Positions 61,716 to 64,000 of a stretch of 64,000 bases of DNA are shown one piece after another. The notes beneath the pieces are model-generated. The model ran no database searches. It was not told where the DNA came from and saw nothing but the letters and a program-made list of their open reading frames with translations. The stretch comes from UBA11612 sp964475755 (GTDB lineage: Bacteria; Pseudomonadota; Alphaproteobacteria; Rhodospirillales; Rhodospirillaceae). Where the stretch lies: NCBI GenBank assembly GCA_964475755.1, contig CAYYXR010000007.1:13782-77781 (forward strand), read 5' to 3'. A program made the translations under genes and the position numbers. Each line of letters opens with the position of its first letter. The stretch's first letter is position 1.

Positions 61716-63413
61716 TTATGTCAGCAGGTAATCCAGCAGCAGATACGCCGCCAACATCGCGACCGCCCAAAACACCATCCGCCCTGTGGGGTGGCTGCGC
61801 GCAAGCACGCCGGAGGGGCCATGGAAATGGCGCACCGCGTTGATGGTTGCGCGGGCTCCGTTCAAAAAGTCCTGAATGATGCTGTCCCGGGCTAGTCCTG
61901 CGTTTACGACCAACTCCCGCGCCATTCCTTTTCCCCAGACCCGATAGAACCAGTCCAAATCAAGGGTCAGGGCTTCAACTAACTGCCAGCCCTTGAACCT
62001 GAGCCACAGGAAAAAGGCGAGACCGGAGAACAGGAGCAATTGGGCTTGTCCGATCACGTGAGCGCCGGTGTAAGGCTGATAATCCTGAGCGTAGGGCAGC
62101 AGTTGGTAAAACACACCCGGCAGAACTCCAATGGCAACGCACAGAATGGCGAAAAGAACCATCGCCAGACGCATGTGCAACGGCGGCTCGGGCGGACGTA
62201 AACCGGAATCTTTTCCGAAGAACACGAAGTATTGAAGCTTAATGCCCACGTCCAAAAACACACCGGCCGTACCGGCCGCCAGCAAATACCACACCCAGGT
62301 CAGGTGTTCATGTAACGCGGCCTCGGACATCATCGCCTTGGCGACAAACCCGGACGTTAGTGGAAACGCGGAGATCGATAGGCCGCCGATGATGCAGCAT
62401 ATGGTCGTCAAAGGCATGGTCCGGGCGAGCCCGCCGTATTCGGTGAACTTGCGTTTGCCGGTCATCAGGAACACCGAACCCACGGACATGATCAGCAGGG
62501 CCTTGTAGATGATATGTGCAAAGGCGTGTGCGACGGCGCCGTTGACAGCCAGATCGGTGCCGATGCCGATACCGGTGACCATGAAGCCCACCTGATTGAC
62601 AATGCTATAGCCCAGCATCTTGCGGGCGTTGTTTTCGCAAAGACCGTATATGATTCCATAGAAAATCATAAACAGGCCGACGAAGATCAGAATCTCCGCC
62701 CCTGGAAATCCGCGCGCGAGCACATAGACGGCGGTCTTGGTGGTGAAAGCCGAAAGGAAAACCATGCCGCTGTAAGAGGCTTCCGGATACGAATCCGGCA
62801 CCCAGCTGGAAAAGGGCGGCGCGCCGGTGTTGAGCAGGAACCCGAACAAGATCAGCGCCCGCGGTAAGGTATCCGGCAGCATCGAGCGGAATCCGACGTC
62901 TCCGGTCGCGGTGACTTCACCGGCGATGCCCGCCATCAAAATGACACCGCCGAGGAGGTGGACGAGCAGATAACGCATGCCGGCGCGGCGGGCGCTTTCC
63001 GTTTCGCTAGAGAAAATGACCATCACCGAAGCAAGCGCCATCAATTCCCAAAACACAAACACGGTGATCAAATCGCCCGCGAACACCACGCCCAGCGAAA
63101 AGCCCATATAGATGTATGCCGCTGTTAGTTCTTGAACTTTTTCCTGGGTCAGCGCGTAAAGCCCGCCGGCAAAGCCCATGATGGTGAAGACCGTGCCGAA
63201 CAGGCGGCTCATCTTGTCGGCCTTAATGGGCTCGAGGTCCATGCCGAAGAAGGGCACGGCCAATGACACACCGCCCGGCAGTATCCAGACGAGGGCAAGG
63301 GCAATCACAGGGGCGGCCAGCATCACGGCGCCGCGCGCGCCGCCCCGCAGGAACGGCAACAAAATACCGGCAAGAATGAGGATAAGTGCAGGGTGCTGCA
63401 GGACACTAGTCAT
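61716..63413 (-). CDS. Proton-conducting antiporter/complex I-type membrane subunit (MrpD/NuoN-like)
   Basis: This 565-residue protein has about 14 transmembrane helices. The proton_antipo_M core includes V-F-W-E-L-M-A-L-A-S (conserved Glu), G-A-P-P-F-S-S-W-V-P-D-S-Y-P-E-A-S (Lys region replaced by polar), S-A-F-T-T-K-T-A-V-Y (conserved Lys) and H-A-F-A-H-I-I-Y-K-A-L-L near residue 300. It has a distinct C-terminal soluble segment. It translocates H+ and/or Na+ with sister subunits. It overlaps the upstream small gene by 8 bases. Confidence 0.9.
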   Translation of the reverse strand: MTSVLQHPALILILAGILLPFLRGGARGAVMLAAPVIALALVWILPGGVSLAVPFFGMDLEPIKADKMSRLFGTVFTIMGFAGGLYALTQEKVQELTAAYIYMGFSLGVVFAGDLITVFVFWELMALASVMVIFSSETESARRAGMRYLLVHLLGGVILMAGIAGEVTATGDVGFRSMLPDTLPRALILFGFLLNTGAPPFSSWVPDSYPEASYSGMVFLSAFTTKTAVYVLARGFPGAEILIFVGLFMIFYGIIYGLCENNARKMLGYSIVNQVGFMVTGIGIGTDLAVNGAVAHAFAHIIYKALLIMSVGSVFLMTGKRKFTEYGGLARTMPLTTICCIIGGLSISAFPLTSGFVAKAMMSEAALHEHLTWVWYLLAAGTAGVFLDVGIKLQYFVFFGKDSGLRPPEPPLHMRLAMVLFAILCVAIGVLPGVFYQLLPYAQDYQPYTGAHVIGQAQLLLFSGLAFFLWLRFKGWQLVEALTLDLDWFYRVWGKGMARELVVNAGLARDSIIQDFLNGARATINAVRHFHGPSGVLARSHPTGRMVFWAVAMLAAYLLLDYLLT

Positions 63414-63645
63414 AATATGTGTCCTTCCGCTTGAATGCGGCTTTCCAAACTTTGGAAAGCGCAATGCTCACACCCCCCACCAGCAAGCCGAACCATGCAT
63501 GGAAGCCCAACGATCCCATCACGCCGCTATGGGAATGGGTGATAAACATTTCAGCGACGACAAGCGCCAACAATATGACGGCGAACGCAATCCAAAGTTT
63601 GCGCGCTAGTCCCGGTCTGTCGAGCCAATGCGAGCGGTCTTGCAT
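63406..63645 (-). CDS. Small membrane protein of the antiporter operon
   Basis: This 79-residue protein has two transmembrane helices (I-A-F-A-V-I-L-L-A-L-V-V-A-E-M and A-W-F-G-L-L-V-G-G-V-S-I) and a basic C-terminus. It begins M-Q-D-R-S-H-W-L-D-R-P-G-L. The ATG overlaps its upstream partner's stop region by two bases and its end overlaps the next gene, so it is tightly coupled. It sits where a small accessory subunit would be expected, but I do not recognise a named family. Confidence 0.82.
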   Translation of the reverse strand: MQDRSHWLDRPGLARKLWIAFAVILLALVVAEMFITHSHSGVMGSLGFHAWFGLLVGGVSIALSKVWKAAFKRKDTYYD

Positions 63646-63647
63646 AG

Positions 63648-64000
63648 TCAGCGTCCCACCAATTGTTGCGCCAACGCCAGCGGCACATCAGGAAAGAAAA
63701 ACAGCGCGACCGACCCAGTGGCCGTCAGGCTCAATGCCAGCACCACCGGCCAGGGCGCTTCGCCGTGCTCGTGATGCGGCGGCACATCTTCCTTTTTGGC
63801 GAAGGCATTATAGACAATAGGGATGAAGTAAGCTGTGTTCAGGAGAGTCGAAGCGAAGATCACGAGCAGGACAAAAACGTCCACCGTCTCCATCGCCGAC
63901 GACAAAATATACCACTTGCCTAAAAATCCGGCTGTTGGCGGTACGCCGATCATGCCGAGCGCACCGATTGCAAAGGCGATCATCGTAATCGGCATGCGTT
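63648..64000 (-). CDS. Proton-conducting antiporter subunit (MrpD/NuoN-like), C-terminal part
   Basis: The frame is open from the right edge, so only the last 117 codons are seen. It shows F-A-I-G-A-L-G-M-I-G-V-P-P-T-A-G-F-L-G-K-W near its start, the conserved helix region with Lys of proton_antipo_M proteins, then F-I-P-I-V-Y-N-A-F and a C-terminal helix. It belongs to the same operon as the two genes downstream. Confidence 0.85.
   Translation of the reverse strand, partial: RMPITMIAFAIGALGMIGVPPTAGFLGKWYILSSAMETVDVFVLLVIFASTLLNTAYFIPIVYNAFAKKEDVPPHHEHGEAPWPVVLALSLTATGSVALFFFPDVPLALAQQLVGR

Overview
The window looks like chromosomal DNA of a free-living, aerobic alphaproteobacterium, possibly of Rhodospirillales or Rhizobiales grade. 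Pointers are an Irr-type Fur regulator with its palindromic iron-control sites, an IalB-family exported protein, a CO-dehydrogenase-like CoxG/S/M set, a BKACE-type beta-keto acid cleavage enzyme and DUF1499 proteins. I see no rRNA, tRNA, transposase, prophage or CRISPR array. Genes are densely packed, often with 4-base ATGA overlaps, and lie on both strands.

Layout. 0-5 kb: the start of a TPR protein, a Bax-inhibitor/YccA membrane protein and a YbbP-YbbA type exporter pair. 5-11 kb: divergent TesA, ThpR, a fructosamine-kinase/LMW-phosphatase pair (likely protein deglycation), a sirtuin deacylase overlapping a uracil-DNA-glycosylase-like protein, a zincin, PhhB and an EamA exporter. 11-16.4 kb: an acyl-CoA cluster, with acetyl-CoA hydrolase/transferase and 3-oxoacid CoA-transferase A/B converging on a BKACE-MaoC-CitE/Mcl-like operon across a two-way terminator. 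16.5-22 kb: a SpoU methylase, IalB, PabB/PabC, a D-2-hydroxyacid dehydrogenase and an SH3 protein. 21.8-25 kb: an iron/oxidative-stress island (DUF3501, GlpC/HdrD-like Fe-S protein, rubrerythrin, Irr) with matching palindromes upstream of irr and rubrerythrin. 25-30 kb: a double cold-shock protein, glycerol kinase, a cyclic-nucleotide-binding TPR gene broken by two in-frame stop codons, and a MarR regulator whose start region carries a palindrome that recurs in front of the broken gene.

30.6-39.4 kb: one plus-strand run of a fasciclin protein, an FAH-family hydrolase, a complete peptide ABC importer (SBP-B-C-D-F) and gamma-glutamyltransferase, which suggests uptake and breakdown of gamma-glutamyl peptides. 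39.4-42.5 kb: a VOC protein, a PAS_5-type protein frameshifted at an 8-base homopolymer, and a PAS-EAL phosphodiesterase with a stop at codon 6. 42.5-47 kb: SufE, ArfB, an MsbA-like exporter and DinB. 46.9-54 kb: CoxG-CoxS-CoxM without the catalytic CoxL, a NahD-like isomerase, two tandem DUF1499 membrane proteins, a GNAT/ATP-grasp pair and an NadX-like dehydrogenase. 54-64 kb: a flavin-type oxidase, MtgA, a surface-carbohydrate protein, ThiC behind a TPP riboswitch, RhlE behind a structured leader, YaiI, an RcnB-like protein, a 34-residue membrane protein, and the end of an Mrp/NuoN-type antiporter operon running off the right edge.

The most notable observations are: (i) lesions in three signalling genes between 27.6 and 41 kb, while the other genes read through intact; (ii) the paired MarR-type palindromes; (iii) the Irr-site/rubrerythrin/DUF3501 island; (iv) the BKACE cluster; (v) the L-less Cox locus; and (vi) the GNAT plus RLAN/ATP-grasp pair. 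All functions are inferred from sequence motifs read by eye. No database search was run.
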